Part shown: piece by piece, positions 43,260 to 53,848 of the stretch
Layout of the letters: each line of letters starts with the position of its first letter
How positions within the stretch are numbered: the stretch's first letter is position 1
Assembly (NCBI RefSeq): GCF_011170085.1
Contig: NZ_BLLI01000003.1
Span: forward strand, 1 to 64,000
Length of the DNA: 64,000 nucleotides
Origin: Pseudolactococcus hodotermopsidis
GTDB lineage: Bacteria; Bacillota; Bacilli; Lactobacillales; Streptococcaceae
Reading direction: 5' to 3'
Position numbers and translations under genes: made by a program
The notes under the pieces: generated by a model
Databases searched by the model: none
What the model was told of the DNA's origin: nothing
The model's input: the letters and a program-made list of their open reading frames with translations, nothing else

Positions 43260-44648
43260 ATGTTTAAAAAAATATTAATCGCCAATCGTGGTGAAATTGC
43301 GGTACGGATTATCCGTGCGGCGCGTGAGTTAGGTATTGCAACGGTCGCTGTCTATTCTGAGGCGGATCGAGATGCCTTGCATACTTTGCTTGCTGATGAG
43401 GCGGTCTGTATTGGTCCTGCTAAAGCGAGTGAGTCTTATCTCAACATGCACCAAATCATCTCGGCAGCTGTGACTTTGAAAGCTGAGGCCATTCATCCTG
43501 GCTTTGGTTTTTTGAGCGAGAACTCGAAATTTGCCAATCTTTGTGAAGAAGTTGGCGTGAAATTTATCGGACCGTCTGCCAAAGTCATGGATACCATGGG
43601 CGATAAAATCAATGCTAGAGCGCAGATGATTGCGGCAAATGTACCGGTCATTCCTGGGTCTGACGGCGAGGTTTACAGTGCGAGTGAGGCGCTTGAAATT
43701 GCTGAAAAGATTGGTTATCCAGTTATGCTCAAGGCATCAGCAGGTGGCGGTGGTAAGGGCATTCGCAAGGTAACTTGCAAAGAGGAATTACTGCCGAATT
43801 TTGAGTCAGCTCAAGCCGAGGCAAAAGCCGCTTTTGGCAATGGTGCGATGTATTTGGAGCGCGTGATTTACCCTGCGCGTCATATTGAAGTACAGATTTT
43901 GGCTGATGAGTATGGTAATGTCGTCCATTTGGGCGAGCGAGATTGTTCTTTGCAACGTAACAATCAAAAAGTCTTGGAAGAGGCACCGTCAATTGCGATT
44001 GGTCATACTTTACGTGGCAAAATAGGTGCTGCAGCAGTTGCCGCGGCGACGCATGTTGGTTATGAAAATGCGGGAACGATTGAATTTCTACTTGATGAAA
44101 AATCTGGTGCGTTTTACTTTATGGAGATGAACACACGGATACAAGTCGAACATCCTGTCACTGAGTTTGTAACCAATGTTGATATTGTCAAAAATCAGAT
44201 AAAAATTGCTGCTAGAGAACCGCTTGATTTCACGCAAGATGATATTAAAATTACAGGTCATGCGATTGAATGTCGCATTAATGCGGAAAATCCTAAGTTT
44301 AATTTTGCCCCAAGTCCAGGTAAAATTACAGATTTGTACTTGCCGTCAGGTGGTGTTGGCTTGCGTGTTGATTCTGCTATGTATCAAGGCTACACGATTC
44401 CGCCGTATTATGACAGTATGATTGCAAAAATCATTGTTCATGGGGAAAATCGTTTTGAGGCGCTGATGAAAATGCAGCGTGCCCTTGTTGAGCTTGAGGT
44501 TGAGGGTGTTCAGACCAATACTGATTTTCAAATGGACTTGATTTCTGACCACCGTGTTGTTGCTGGAGATTACGATACAGCTTTTCTTGGCGAAACATTT
44601 CTGCCGAAATATCTAAGTGATGAGGATATAGCTAATGGCATTATTTAA
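43260..44648 (+). CDS. accC: Biotin carboxylase subunit of acetyl-CoA carboxylase
   Basis: ATP-dependent carboxylation of biotin on AccB. The 462-residue ATP-grasp protein shows [18 protein letters not shown], the glycine-rich loop [11 protein letters not shown], and the catalytic [10 protein letters not shown]. Overlaps accD by 14 bases. Confidence 0.97.
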   Translation: MFKKILIANRGEIAVRIIRAARELGIATVAVYSEADRDALHTLLADEAVCIGPAKASESYLNMHQIISAAVTLKAEAIHPGFGFLSENSKFANLCEEVGVKFIGPSAKVMDTMGDKINARAQMIAANVPVIPGSDGEVYSASEALEIAEKIGYPVMLKASAGGGGKGIRKVTCKEELLPNFESAQAEAKAAFGNGAMYLERVIYPARHIEVQILADEYGNVVHLGERDCSLQRNNQKVLEEAPSIAIGHTLRGKIGAAAVAAATHVGYENAGTIEFLLDEKSGAFYFMEMNTRIQVEHPVTEFVTNVDIVKNQIKIAAREPLDFTQDDIKITGHAIECRINAENPKFNFAPSPGKITDLYLPSGGVGLRVDSAMYQGYTIPPYYDSMIAKIIVHGENRFEALMKMQRALVELEVEGVQTNTDFQMDLISDHRVVAGDYDTAFLGETFLPKYLSDEDIANGII

Positions 44649-45501
44649 GAAAAAAAATAAATATATCCGTATCAAACCTAATCATTTACGGCTTGATACG
44701 CAAAATGCGACACCAGAAGTGCCAGATGAGCTTTTTGCCAAATGCCCGAGTTGCAAGTATACGATTTATACCAAAGATTTGGGGCGAGAAAAAGTTTGTC
44801 CGTTTTGTAGTTACAATTTTAGGATTTCTGCTTTAGAACGCTTGGCAATTGTTGCGGACGAGGACTCTTTCAAGGAATTGTTTACAGGTATTGAGACGAC
44901 TAATCCCTTAGATTTTCCAGATTATATGGCAAAGTTAGCGACAGCTAAGTCGAAAACTGGTCTTGATGAGGCTGTTTTGACAGGAGTTGCAACGATAAAA
45001 GGTCAGAAAACGGCGCTTGCCATTATGGACTCGAATTTTATCATGGCATCTATGGGCATGGTTGTCGGGGAAAAAATCACACGTCTGTTTGAATATGCGA
45101 CGGTTGAAAAATTGCCAGTCGTTATTTTCACGGCATCGGGTGGTGCGCGCATGCAGGAGGGCATTATGAGTCTCATGCAAATGGCAAAAATTTCGGCAGC
45201 AGTTAAGCGCCATTCTAATGCGGGCTTACTTTATATCACTGTTTTGACTGATCCAACAACTGGTGGTGTGACGGCTTCTTTTGCTATGCTTGGTGATATT
45301 ATTTTGGCTGAACCGCAGACTTTGATTGGCTTTGCTGGACGGCGCGTGATTGAGCAGACGGTGCGAGAAAATCTGCCAGATGATTTTCAAAAGGCTGAGT
45401 TTTTACAGGCTCATGGTTTTGTTGACAAGATTGTCAAGCGGACGGCGCTTGTTGAGGTTCTCGGTCAAATTTTGACATTGCATGATAAGGAGAACGAGTA
45501 A
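44635..45501 (+). CDS. accD: Acetyl-CoA carboxylase, carboxyltransferase beta subunit
   Basis: Forms malonyl-CoA with AccA. The 288-residue protein has an N-terminal zinc ribbon (CPSCKYTIY and CPFCSYNF) and crotonase-fold motifs such as [10 protein letters not shown] and [11 protein letters not shown]. Confidence 0.97.
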   Translation: MALFKKKNKYIRIKPNHLRLDTQNATPEVPDELFAKCPSCKYTIYTKDLGREKVCPFCSYNFRISALERLAIVADEDSFKELFTGIETTNPLDFPDYMAKLATAKSKTGLDEAVLTGVATIKGQKTALAIMDSNFIMASMGMVVGEKITRLFEYATVEKLPVVIFTASGGARMQEGIMSLMQMAKISAAVKRHSNAGLLYITVLTDPTTGGVTASFAMLGDIILAEPQTLIGFAGRRVIEQTVRENLPDDFQKAEFLQAHGFVDKIVKRTALVEVLGQILTLHDKENE

Positions 45502-46260
45502 ATGGCTGAAACAGCAAATAAAATTGTCCAACTGGCACGCAGTCAAGATAGATTGACGACTTTGGACTATGCGAGACAGATTTTTGATGATTTTATCGAA
45601 TTTCACGGAGACCGTAATTTCAGAGATGACGGTGCTATCCTTGGCGGCATTGCTAGTCTTGCTGGACGTCCTGTGACCATTGTCGGCATTCAAAAAGGGA
45701 AGAGTCTGCAAGATAATCTTGACCGTAATTTTGGGCAACCGCACCCCGAGGGCTATCGCAAGGCTTTGCGGCTCATGAAACAGGCGGAAAAATTTGGTCG
45801 TCCGATTATTACTTTCATCAATACGGCGGGCGCTTTTCCGGGTTCTGGCGCTGAGGAGCGTGGGCAGGGTGAGGCGATTGCGCGCAATCTGCTTGAGATG
45901 AGCGATCTCAAAGTGCCGATTATCGCCATTATCAACGGCGAGGGTGGTTCTGGCGGTGCGCTTGCTCTGGCAGTAGCTGACCGTGTTTGGATGCTTGAAA
46001 ATGCCATGTATAGCATTTTGTCGCCCGAGGGATTTGCGACGATTCTCTGGAAAGATTCTTCACGTGCACCTGAGGCTGCCGAACTCTTGAAAATTACATC
46101 CAAAGATTTGCTTGCAAATGGCGTGATTGATCGAATTATTTCTGAGGAAAATACGGTTGAGCATTTGAAAACGGCTTTGATTGCTGAACTTGAAGTTCTT
46201 TCAAAACTCTCAGTTGATGACTTGATAAATGCACGTTATGCGCGTTTTAGGAAATATTAA
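45502..46260 (+). CDS. accA: Acetyl-CoA carboxylase, carboxyltransferase alpha subunit
   Basis: The 252-residue partner of AccD, with [38 protein letters not shown] and [15 protein letters not shown]. Starts right after the accD stop. Last gene of the fab/acc cluster; a strong terminator follows. Confidence 0.97.
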   Translation: MAETANKIVQLARSQDRLTTLDYARQIFDDFIEFHGDRNFRDDGAILGGIASLAGRPVTIVGIQKGKSLQDNLDRNFGQPHPEGYRKALRLMKQAEKFGRPIITFINTAGAFPGSGAEERGQGEAIARNLLEMSDLKVPIIAIINGEGGSGGALALAVADRVWMLENAMYSILSPEGFATILWKDSSRAPEAAELLKITSKDLLANGVIDRIISEENTVEHLKTALIAELEVLSKLSVDDLINARYARFRKY

Positions 46261-46270
46261 AAAATAATTT

Positions 46271-46319
46271 AAAAAATCTCCGAACAATTTTTGCTTTTTA
46301 TGGCTGTTCGGAGATTTTT
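46271..46319 (+). terminator. Terminator of the fab/acc operon
   Basis: AAAAATCTCCGAACA and TGTTCGGAGATTTTT form a 15-bp perfect stem with a T run. Confidence 0.9.
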
Positions 46320-46455
46320 ATTTTTGAACTATGACTATTTAGAATAGTTGACAATGCTTTTATTAAAACTTGCTTATGATGACAATATCATATTTTTCAA
46401 AAAATTTCTGTATTTATTTGAAGCTGTTTGGAAATTTTTTTGTTATAATTAAGAA

Positions 46456-47490
46456 ATGAAGAAATTAATAAAAAGTATTTTAAGTCTAATTGTACTCGTT
46501 CTTATTGTCATTGCTGGTTATGTTGCCTATGTTATTATTCAATACCATCGTTTGCCCGATAATCAGAATTTGGTGGTCAAAAATGTGGCTAACCATGAGC
46601 AAATTTTGCCGAATAAGTCTTATAAAATCATGACTTTTAATATTGGCTATGGTGCTTATCCTGCAGATTACACCTTTTTTATGGCGGGTGGTAAGGAATC
46701 GCGTGCGCGTTCCAAAGCTGATGTTTTGGCAAATCTGGCGGAGAGCAATAGCTTGATAAAAGCTGAAAATCCTGATTTTGTGACCTTGCAAGAGGTTGAT
46801 TATGAGGGAGATAGATCATTTAAAGTTGACCAGCCAGCCTTTTTTACTGAGGAAAATGCAGCGTATGGTAGCGTTTTTGCTAATAACTATGATTCAGCTT
46901 ATCTTTTTTATCCTGTGACCAAGCCAATTGGTAAGGCGAAGTCAGGCTTGTTGACACTCTCAAAAGCTGAGATGACAAAATCAACACGTTTTAGCTTGCC
47001 GATTGAGAAAAATTTCAATAAGTTTCTTGACCTTGACCGTGCCTTTAGTGCAAGTGAAATTCCTGTTGAAAATGGCAAGAAACTTTACATTTACAATGTT
47101 CACATGTCGGCATTTATCAAAGATGAAGTGATTCAAGTTGCGCAGCTGACCAAACTTTTTGACAATATGAAACTGCACGCTGACAATGGCGATTATGTTA
47201 TTTGTGGTGGCGACTATAACCATGTGTTGACAGGTAAGGCGCATCCTGAGTTGACTTGGATGAAAGTATTGCCAACCGAAAAAATGGCGACGAATATGCG
47301 CGTTGTTGCCCCGACCAATGCGCCGTCTGTTCGGAGTAATGGAACAGTTTACGGTGATACCTCAACGCTTGGCATTATCGACGGTTTTCTTGTCACGAAT
47401 AATGTTAAGGATGTAAGCATTCAAACCATTCAAAATTATTTTAAATCAAGTGATCATAATCCTGTTGTGATGCAATTTGAGTTAAATTGA
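46456..47490 (+). CDS. Membrane-anchored endonuclease/exonuclease/phosphatase (EEP) family protein
   Basis: A 344-residue protein with an N-terminal membrane helix (6-28) and an EEP fold outside. Signature blocks are MTFNIGYG, TLQEVD, NVHMSAF, GGDYNH and SSDHNPVV, with the usual Asn, Glu, Asp and His residues for metal-dependent phosphoester cleavage. Substrate could be a nucleic acid or a phospholipid head group. TGTTATAAT ends 6 bases before the ATG, so the mRNA is probably leaderless. Confidence 0.85.
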   Translation: MKKLIKSILSLIVLVLIVIAGYVAYVIIQYHRLPDNQNLVVKNVANHEQILPNKSYKIMTFNIGYGAYPADYTFFMAGGKESRARSKADVLANLAESNSLIKAENPDFVTLQEVDYEGDRSFKVDQPAFFTEENAAYGSVFANNYDSAYLFYPVTKPIGKAKSGLLTLSKAEMTKSTRFSLPIEKNFNKFLDLDRAFSASEIPVENGKKLYIYNVHMSAFIKDEVIQVAQLTKLFDNMKLHADNGDYVICGGDYNHVLTGKAHPELTWMKVLPTEKMATNMRVVAPTNAPSVRSNGTVYGDTSTLGIIDGFLVTNNVKDVSIQTIQNYFKSSDHNPVVMQFELN

Positions 47491-47504
47491 AATAAGGAAA
47501 AATA

Positions 47505-49103
47505 ATGTTAAGAATAACACAAATCAAACTGTCAATCAACGACGACATCGGTCAAGTGAAAACGTTAGTTGCCCGCAAATTGAAACTCAAACCAAATGAA
47601 ATTTTAGAGTTCAGAATTTACAAGGAATCAATTGATGCGAGAAAGCGTGGCGAGATTAATTTTATCTACACTGTTGATGTTAAGGTTAAGGACGAGGCAA
47701 AATTTCTGACTGGCAAGTTGAAAAATGTTGCGCTTGCTCCTGATTTGACCTATCAAAATCCTAAAATTGGCAAGCAAAAGTTGGAAAATCGACCGCTTGT
47801 CATTGGTTTTGGCCCTGCTGGCATGTATGCAGCTTTGCTCCTTGCGCAAATGGGTTATAAACCGCTTGTGCTTGAACGTGGCGAGGCGGTTGAGGCGCGT
47901 GTTAAGTCAATTGAGCGATTTTGGACGACAGGCGAGTTAAATCCAAACTCAAATGTTCAGTTTGGCGAGGGGGGTGCGGGGACATTTTCAGATGGCAAGC
48001 TGACCAGTCGGGTTAAGGACTTGCGTGGTCGTAAGGTTTTGCAAGAATTGGTCAATAACGGTGCGCCAAAGGAGATTCTTTATAAGGCACATCCGCACGT
48101 CGGAACTGACCTGTTGCGAGATATTGTCAAAAATATGCGTGAAACAATTATCGCACTTGGTGGCGAGATTCGTTTTAATGCGCAAGTGGCGCATTTTGCT
48201 GTGAAAAATGGGACACTAACAGGCGTACAACTTGATTCAGGTGAAGAAATCGCTTGTCAACAAGCGATTTTAGCGATTGGCCATAGTGCGCGCGATACTT
48301 TTCATGCGCTTTATGATAATGGCGTTCAGATGACGGCGAAACCTTTTGCTGTTGGTGTGCGAATTGAACATCCGCAGACGGTAATCAACAAGGCGCAGTA
48401 TAAGGAATTTGCAGGTCATTCAAAACTAGGCGCTGCGGAATATCGTTTGACTTATAAAGCGAGTAATGGTCGTGGTGTTTACACCTTTTGTATGTGTCCT
48501 GGTGGACTTGTTGTGCCGTCAACATCTGAAGTGGGGCATTTGGTAACAAATGGTATGAGTGAACAGGCACGTGACCAAAAAAATGCCAATAGCGGCTTGT
48601 TGGTGCAAGTTTTTCCAGAAGATTTTCCAAGTCATCATCCGCTTGCGGGCATTGATTTTCAGCGAGAATTAGAGCAAAAAGCCTTTGAGCTTGGTGGAAG
48701 TACCTATCAAGCGCCAGCCCAATTAGTTGGCGATTTTCTCCAAAATAAGCCCTCAACAGCTATGGAAAGCGTTGTACCGAGTTATTGTTTGGGTGTGAAA
48801 CCAACGAATCTGGCAGACTTGTTTCCAGATTATATCACGGTTGCTATGCGAGAATCTTTGACTGAATTTGATAAAAAATTGCACGGCTTTGCCATGGCTG
48901 ATGCTGTGATGACAGGTGTTGAGTCACGTTCATCTTCGCCTTTGAGAATTAATCGCGACGAGGAAAGTTTTCAATCTGTTTCAACAACTGGCATTTATCC
49001 GAGTGGTGAAGGAGCAGGCTTTGCAGGTGGCATTGTCTCAGCTGCGATTGATGGTTTGAAATGTGCTGAGGCGCTGATTCGAGAGTTTTCGCCTGTTGAT
49101 TGA
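47505..49103 (+). CDS. NAD(P)/FAD-dependent oxidoreductase, unknown substrate
   Basis: A 532-residue flavoprotein with an unusual N-terminal ferredoxin-like part (1-95), then the FAD site VIGFGPAGMYAALLLAQMGY and a conserved block NVQFGEGGAGTFSDGKLTSR. Near the end GIYPSGEGAGFAGGIVSAA completes the flavin site. The family is widespread in Firmicutes and annotated only as FAD-dependent oxidoreductase. It follows the EEP gene by 14 bases, likely in one transcript. Confidence 0.88.
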   Translation: MLRITQIKLSINDDIGQVKTLVARKLKLKPNEILEFRIYKESIDARKRGEINFIYTVDVKVKDEAKFLTGKLKNVALAPDLTYQNPKIGKQKLENRPLVIGFGPAGMYAALLLAQMGYKPLVLERGEAVEARVKSIERFWTTGELNPNSNVQFGEGGAGTFSDGKLTSRVKDLRGRKVLQELVNNGAPKEILYKAHPHVGTDLLRDIVKNMRETIIALGGEIRFNAQVAHFAVKNGTLTGVQLDSGEEIACQQAILAIGHSARDTFHALYDNGVQMTAKPFAVGVRIEHPQTVINKAQYKEFAGHSKLGAAEYRLTYKASNGRGVYTFCMCPGGLVVPSTSEVGHLVTNGMSEQARDQKNANSGLLVQVFPEDFPSHHPLAGIDFQRELEQKAFELGGSTYQAPAQLVGDFLQNKPSTAMESVVPSYCLGVKPTNLADLFPDYITVAMRESLTEFDKKLHGFAMADAVMTGVESRSSSPLRINRDEESFQSVSTTGIYPSGEGAGFAGGIVSAAIDGLKCAEALIREFSPVD

Positions 49104-49201
49104 AAAAGTTTAGCTATTTTTTGTTTTAAGGTTTTTTCAGCGATGAAACCAACTTCTAAATATTTAGATAAAATAAAAACTTTGCACATAGCAGCAAAAT
49201 C

Positions 49202-50143
49202 TCATCTAAAAACCAACGCAACAGCAATACTCAATGCCAAACTACCATTAAAAATCATTAAATTCCGAATGGACAAGATGAAAGTCTCTCTTTTATCTTG
49301 TTTTTTTAGAAATTTCATTACATGTCGCAGAATTAGTGGTGTACACAGAGACATTAGAAGGACTGTTTTTGGTAGTATGCCAAAAATGATGGCAAGCAAA
49401 ACACAAACACTAGCCAAAAGATACATGCCAACAAATAATTTGAGCGCATTTGGGATGCCAATAAAATGTGGTAAAGTTAGGCGACCATTTTTTTCGTCTT
49501 GTGTGAGGTCGCAGATATTGTCAGCTAACATTACATTAAAATTCATACAAAAACACATGATACCGACCAAGATAATTGGTAACAGCACCGCCAAATCCAT
49601 GTTAAGTGTCAGCATGAGTTTGTCAAATTTTAGTGAAAAATAACCTTTATCAAAGGAATTGATATAAATGCCGAAAAAGAAACCACAGATGCCTTCTGCA
49701 AAGCCAGCCAACATTTCCCCAAGTGGAAATCGGGAAAAGGCGAATGGGCCGAAAGTGTAGAAAATGGCGATGATAAAGCAAAGCGCGCCGACAGGGAGAA
49801 TGGCGAGGTTGGTCGTAAGCACGACAGCAATGCCGACAATCACGTCAACAGCAAGGAGGGCGAGACAAATCTTTAGCGCAAGACTGGGCGCAATATGGCG
49901 CGTTGAGAGGATGTTTTCGTGTGTCTTGTAGTGGGGGTCAAGCGCCTTTTGATAGTCCATGAGGTTGTTCCAGGCGCTGACAAAGAGGTTAATGGCAGTC
50001 AAGCCGATGAAAAACAGGACAGTCGGTAGGAGATGAAAACTCTGGAAATAATAAAGTGAAAAAATCACGCCAGCAATGGGCGACAAAAGCGCAGCAGGGA
50101 GGGTTTGAATGCGCGTGAAATTGAGAAAAGTTTTAAAAGTCAT
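49202..50143 (-). CDS. menA: 1,4-dihydroxy-2-naphthoate prenyltransferase (UbiA family)
   Basis: Attaches a polyprenyl tail to dihydroxynaphthoate in menaquinone synthesis. The 313-residue membrane protein has about eight to nine helices and the two aspartate-rich motifs NNLMDYQKALD and ADNICDLTQDEKNGR that bind prenyl diphosphate through magnesium. ATG at 50143 follows GGAAAGG; an upstream start at 50164 is not needed. No other men gene is nearby. The 180-nt leader carries a terminator, so expression is probably attenuated. Confidence 0.88.
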   Translation of the reverse strand: MTFKTFLNFTRIQTLPAALLSPIAGVIFSLYYFQSFHLLPTVLFFIGLTAINLFVSAWNNLMDYQKALDPHYKTHENILSTRHIAPSLALKICLALLAVDVIVGIAVVLTTNLAILPVGALCFIIAIFYTFGPFAFSRFPLGEMLAGFAEGICGFFFGIYINSFDKGYFSLKFDKLMLTLNMDLAVLLPIILVGIMCFCMNFNVMLADNICDLTQDEKNGRLTLPHFIGIPNALKLFVGMYLLASVCVLLAIIFGILPKTVLLMSLCTPLILRHVMKFLKKQDKRETFILSIRNLMIFNGSLALSIAVALVFR

Positions 50144-50235
50144 GTTTTTCCTTTCCAATGACATTGCTTAGCAGCTTGTATCAGAGCAAGTCGAATGCGT
50201 TATTTAAAACTTTGCATAATGCTTGCACCTTAAAA

Positions 50236-50326
50236 CAAAAACGAGACAACTGAAAGCTATCTCGTTCAGATTTTATTCTGTTTAATCAGTACTGGAATAG
50301 GGCGCTAAGCTCCCATCCGACGATAA
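50236..50326 (-). ncRNA. Candidate structured leader and attenuator of menA
   Basis: A transcript from the minus-strand promoter would begin near 50324, form a GC-rich hairpin around GGATGGGAGC...CGCCCTATTCC, a small CAGA-N6-TCTG hairpin, and then an intrinsic terminator (AACGAGA-N13-TCTCGTT plus T run, 50236-50267). About 90 nt follow before menA. This is the layout of a riboswitch or other attenuator, or of a small RNA. It does not match any class I can recall. Confidence 0.55.
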
Positions 50327-50330
50327 GTTT

Positions 50331-50359
50331 ATTATACAGGAAAATGGTTCTGAAATCAA
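50331..50359 (-). promoter_or_regulatory. menA leader promoter
   Basis: On the minus strand TTGATT (50354-50359), 17-base spacer and TATAAT (50331-50336). Confidence 0.75.
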
Positions 50360-50447
50360 GAATTAGGCAAATTTTCACAAGTAAATGACAAAATTTTCAA
50401 ACAACTTATTGGAAATTATGGTATAATATTATTTAACGTGATGATAG

Positions 50448-50472
50448 ACTCGTTTTCATGTTTGAACGAGTT
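50448..50472 (+). promoter_or_regulatory. Leader hairpin before the ACT-domain gene
   Basis: ACTCGTT and AACGAGT flank an 11-nt loop between a GGTATAAT -10 (50419-50426) and the ribosome site AAAGGAG. No T run follows, so it is not an obvious terminator; it may stabilise the mRNA. Confidence 0.45.
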
Positions 50473-50498
50473 ATTAAAATAGTTTAAAGGAGAATCAA

Positions 50499-50765
50499 AT
50501 GCGCGCGATTGTAACAGTTATCGGACAGGACAAAACAGGAATTGTAGCGGGCGTTTCAACTCGTTTGAGTGAACTCGAAATCAATATTATTGATATTTCG
50601 CAAACGATTATGGACGGTTTTTTCACCATGAATATGGTCGTTGAAATTGACGAAACCCACCATTTTGCTGACGTTAAGGCAAATCTTGAAAAATTGGGTC
50701 AAAGCTTAAAAGTTGACATTAAAATCATGAACGAGGCAATTTTCGAGGCGATGCACCAATTGTAA
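50499..50765 (+). CDS. ACT domain protein (UPF0237 family)
   Basis: An 88-residue single ACT domain ([20 protein letters not shown], then [18 protein letters not shown]) as in small amino-acid or ligand-sensing proteins. It is encoded 28 bases before the DUF711 protein; the two are paired in many Firmicutes, suggesting a shared but unknown role. AAAGGAG precedes ATG. Confidence 0.9.
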   Translation: MRAIVTVIGQDKTGIVAGVSTRLSELEINIIDISQTIMDGFFTMNMVVEIDETHHFADVKANLEKLGQSLKVDIKIMNEAIFEAMHQL

Positions 50766-50793
50766 GAAATATAGATTCCAGAAAGGAAACGAC

Positions 50794-52131
50794 GTGAAAC
50801 AAACTCAAATTCTTGAAACAATTCGCATGATTGAAGAGGAAAATCTTGACATCAGAACGATTACAATGGGAATTTCACTTCTTGATTGTATTGACAGCGA
50901 TATTGATTGTGCGTGCGAGAAAATATATCAAAAAATAACAACAAAGGCGCGTGATTTGGTTAAAATTGGCAACGAAATCGGCGATGAACTTGGGATTCCA
51001 ATTATCAATAAACGGGTCAGTGTGACACCGATTGCGATTATCGGTGCTGCGACAGATAGTGATGACTACACGCCATTTGCCTTGGCGCTTGACCGTGCTG
51101 CCAAAGAAATCGGTATTGATTTTATCGGTGGGTTCACGGCACTTGCGCAAAAAGGTTACCAAAAAGGCGATAAAATTCTGATTGACTCGATTCCAAAAGC
51201 CCTTGCGGCGACTGATTTTGTCTGCAGTTCGGTCAATGTTGGCTCGACTAAAACAGGCATTAATATGGACGCAGTCCGTGATATTGGTGAAGTCATTGTT
51301 GCTGCAGCGAAACTTGACGATATGAGTTGTGCCAAACTTGTCGTTTTTGCCAATGCTGTTGAGGACAATCCATTCATGGCAGGCGCTTTTCATGGTGTCG
51401 GCGAGGCTGATGTTGTTATCAATGTTGGTGTTTCAGGTCCTGGCGTTGTCAAGCGTGCGCTTGAAAAAGTGCGTGGTGCATCGTTTGACGTGGTTGCCGA
51501 AGTGGTCAAAAAAACAGCCTTCAAAGTCACGCGTATGGGGCAGCTTGTCGGTAAAATGGCATCCGAACGTCTAGGTGTCGAGTTCGGCATTGTTGACCTA
51601 TCGCTTGCCCCAACACCCGCAGTTGGTGACTCCGTTGCCCGCATTCTCGAAGAGATGGGACTGGAAATGGTCGGCACGCACGGCACAACGGCGGCGCTTG
51701 CCCTCCTCAACGACCAAGTTAAAAAAGGCGGTGTCATGGCGTGCAACCAAGTCGGCGGTCTTTCAGGCGCTTTCATCCCCGTTTCTGAGGACGAAGGCAT
51801 GATTGCTGCGGTAAATGCTGGTGTGCTCAATCTTGAAAAACTGGAAGCGATGACTGCGATTTGTAGTGTCGGATTGGATATGATCGCTGTTCCAGAAGAT
51901 ACACCAGCGACAACGATTTCTGCCATGATTGCTGACGAGGCAGCGATTGGCGTGATTAACATGAAAACGACAGCTGTTCGGGTCATTCCAAAAGGTAAAG
52001 TAGGTGAGCAAATTGAATTTGGCGGTTTACTTGGCACAGCGCCAGTCATGCCAGTTCACAAAGAATCTTCTGCTGCCTTTATCGCACGTGGTGGACATAT
52101 CCCAGCGCCGATTCATAGTTTTAAAAATTAG
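50794..52131 (+). CDS. DUF711 / UPF0210 family protein
   Basis: A 445-residue protein of the PFL-type DUF711 family ([20 protein letters not shown] at the start; [17 protein letters not shown] near the end). It is distantly related to glycyl radical folds in structure, but no glycyl radical motif is evident; function unknown. GTG start with AAAGGAAA upstream. Paired with the ACT gene. Confidence 0.9.
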   Translation: MKQTQILETIRMIEEENLDIRTITMGISLLDCIDSDIDCACEKIYQKITTKARDLVKIGNEIGDELGIPIINKRVSVTPIAIIGAATDSDDYTPFALALDRAAKEIGIDFIGGFTALAQKGYQKGDKILIDSIPKALAATDFVCSSVNVGSTKTGINMDAVRDIGEVIVAAAKLDDMSCAKLVVFANAVEDNPFMAGAFHGVGEADVVINVGVSGPGVVKRALEKVRGASFDVVAEVVKKTAFKVTRMGQLVGKMASERLGVEFGIVDLSLAPTPAVGDSVARILEEMGLEMVGTHGTTAALALLNDQVKKGGVMACNQVGGLSGAFIPVSEDEGMIAAVNAGVLNLEKLEAMTAICSVGLDMIAVPEDTPATTISAMIADEAAIGVINMKTTAVRVIPKGKVGEQIEFGGLLGTAPVMPVHKESSAAFIARGGHIPAPIHSFKN

Positions 52132-52238
52132 ATAAAATAGAAATTTTTACAAAGAATAGATCACAAAAGATAGCGAATTTCTTCTTTTTTTGTTAAACTA
52201 TATAAAAGAACGCTTTTTCAAAGTGGAGTATAAAATAA

Positions 52239-52928
52239 ATGGTAAATGTATATGTAGTGAGGCATGGAAAAACCATGTTTAACACTATTGGTCGGGCACA
52301 GGGGTGGTCAGATACACCGCTAACAGCCTTTGGAGAGCTTGGTGTTAAGGAGCTTGGCGTCGGATTTGGGGCGAAAAATATCAGATTTGACCGTGCTTAT
52401 TCGTCTGATAGTGGGCGCACAATTCAAACGATGAGTTATGTTTTGAAGTATTCGGAAAATGAAGATATTCCTTACAAGATGGATAAACGTCTGCGTGAGT
52501 GGTGTTTTGGTAGTCTTGATGGCGGTTTTGACGGTGAACTTTTCGACGGCGTTTTGCCGCGAACAGATGCTTACAAAGGGAAAACTTTTGAGGAGCTGAC
52601 CTATCAAGATATTGCTAATGGTATTCTTGAAGTAGACACAGCAGGATGGGCAGAGCCATGGGAGGTTCTGAGGAAGCGGATTTTAGATGGCTTTTTTGAT
52701 GCGGCTAAAAAAGCTGAGGAAACTGGTGCTGAAAATATCATCATTGTCAGTCATGGCATGACGATTGCAACTTTTATCAAATTGATTGATAGTCATCAAC
52801 CGAAATTTTTAGGATTGGATAATGGTTCAGTGACACGCTTAACTTATTTTAATGGTAATTTTATGATTCACGAGGTGGGCGATATGAGTTATCGCGAGCT
52901 CGGAAGGGAGATTTTAGATGCAGAATAA
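52239..52928 (+). CDS. Histidine phosphatase family protein (phosphoglycerate mutase-like)
   Basis: A 229-residue protein with the catalytic RHG motif (VVRHGKTMFN) and the second histidine in IVSHGMTIATF. Such proteins are often broad-specificity phosphatases rather than true mutases. It overlaps the carboxypeptidase gene by 11 bases, implying a joint transcript and possibly a cell-wall related role. Confidence 0.9.
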   Translation: MVNVYVVRHGKTMFNTIGRAQGWSDTPLTAFGELGVKELGVGFGAKNIRFDRAYSSDSGRTIQTMSYVLKYSENEDIPYKMDKRLREWCFGSLDGGFDGELFDGVLPRTDAYKGKTFEELTYQDIANGILEVDTAGWAEPWEVLRKRILDGFFDAAKKAEETGAENIIIVSHGMTIATFIKLIDSHQPKFLGLDNGSVTRLTYFNGNFMIHEVGDMSYRELGREILDAE

Positions 52929-53739
52929 ACGGAGTCAACGTAAACGTAGTGACAGAATGAAAAAACCACATTATGGTAGGATATTTGGGACATTATTTGT
53001 TCTTATTTTGGTCATATGTGTTGTGATATTTGCAGTTCGAGGTTTAGGAACTAAAAAAGATAAGGCGACAGGCTCTCAAACGTCTAAAACAGAGCAGTCA
53101 GTTAAAAATTCATCAGCCTCTCAAACAACGACCCCAGAAACAGATACACCAATAGAAAAAACGGGCGATGAACTTCCTGATAGTCAAAAAACAGACTGGG
53201 AGTTGGTTTTGGTCAATCGGGAGAATCCTAAGGACGAGATGAATCCTGAACTGATAGAACTCGGCAATATTTTTGTTGATTCACGAATTGCCACAGCAGC
53301 CGAAAACTTTTTAACGGCAGCGCAAGAAATCAATCCGTCAGAACACTTTATCTCAGGCTATCGTAGTGTAGACTACCAAAGTGAGTTATATAATGGATAT
53401 GTTGAAGAAGAAATGGCAGCTGATTTCTCATTAGATCGTGAGGCAGCTGAAAAAATTGTTCAGACTTATTCACAGCCACCAGGTATGTCTGAACATCAGA
53501 CAGGTCTTGCGATTGACCTTTCAGATATTGATGCTCTCAATGAATCAGAGACAGCTAAAGAAATTGCTGCACTTGCACCTGAATATGGCTTTATCCTACG
53601 TTTCCCAGAAGGTGGCACTGATAGCACGGGTGTGGGTTACGAGGACTGGCATTTTCGTTATGTTGGTGTTGAAAATGCCAAATATATCACGGCACATCAA
53701 TTAACGCTTGAAAATTATCTTGAATTGCTGAAAAAATGA
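52918..53739 (+). CDS. D,D-carboxypeptidase, LAS/M15B (VanY/DacB-like), membrane-anchored
   Basis: A 273-residue protein: basic cytoplasmic N-terminus, one membrane helix (about 22-42), a Ser/Thr-rich linker, then the M15 peptidase domain. Zinc-site motifs are SEHQTGLAIDLSD (SxHxxGxAxD) and YEDWHFRYVG (ExWH-like). It would trim D-alanine or similar residues from peptidoglycan stem peptides at the surface. Starts within the end of the phosphatase gene. Confidence 0.92.
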   Translation: MQNKRSQRKRSDRMKKPHYGRIFGTLFVLILVICVVIFAVRGLGTKKDKATGSQTSKTEQSVKNSSASQTTTPETDTPIEKTGDELPDSQKTDWELVLVNRENPKDEMNPELIELGNIFVDSRIATAAENFLTAAQEINPSEHFISGYRSVDYQSELYNGYVEEEMAADFSLDREAAEKIVQTYSQPPGMSEHQTGLAIDLSDIDALNESETAKEIAALAPEYGFILRFPEGGTDSTGVGYEDWHFRYVGVENAKYITAHQLTLENYLELLKK

Positions 53740-53848
53740 CTACTTTTTGCCGAAAGGTCATCATCTTTTCATGTTTTTCAAATGGCAAAATTGATGTTTG
53801 AGTGAAAATAAGTTCATAAATAAATAGTTATAGGAGCAAAAAAGTCTC

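Noticed and set aside
50194-50326. menA leader as S-box, T-box, preQ1-II or SMK riboswitch
   Set aside because: Core sequences of these classes were looked for and not found; left as unclassified.
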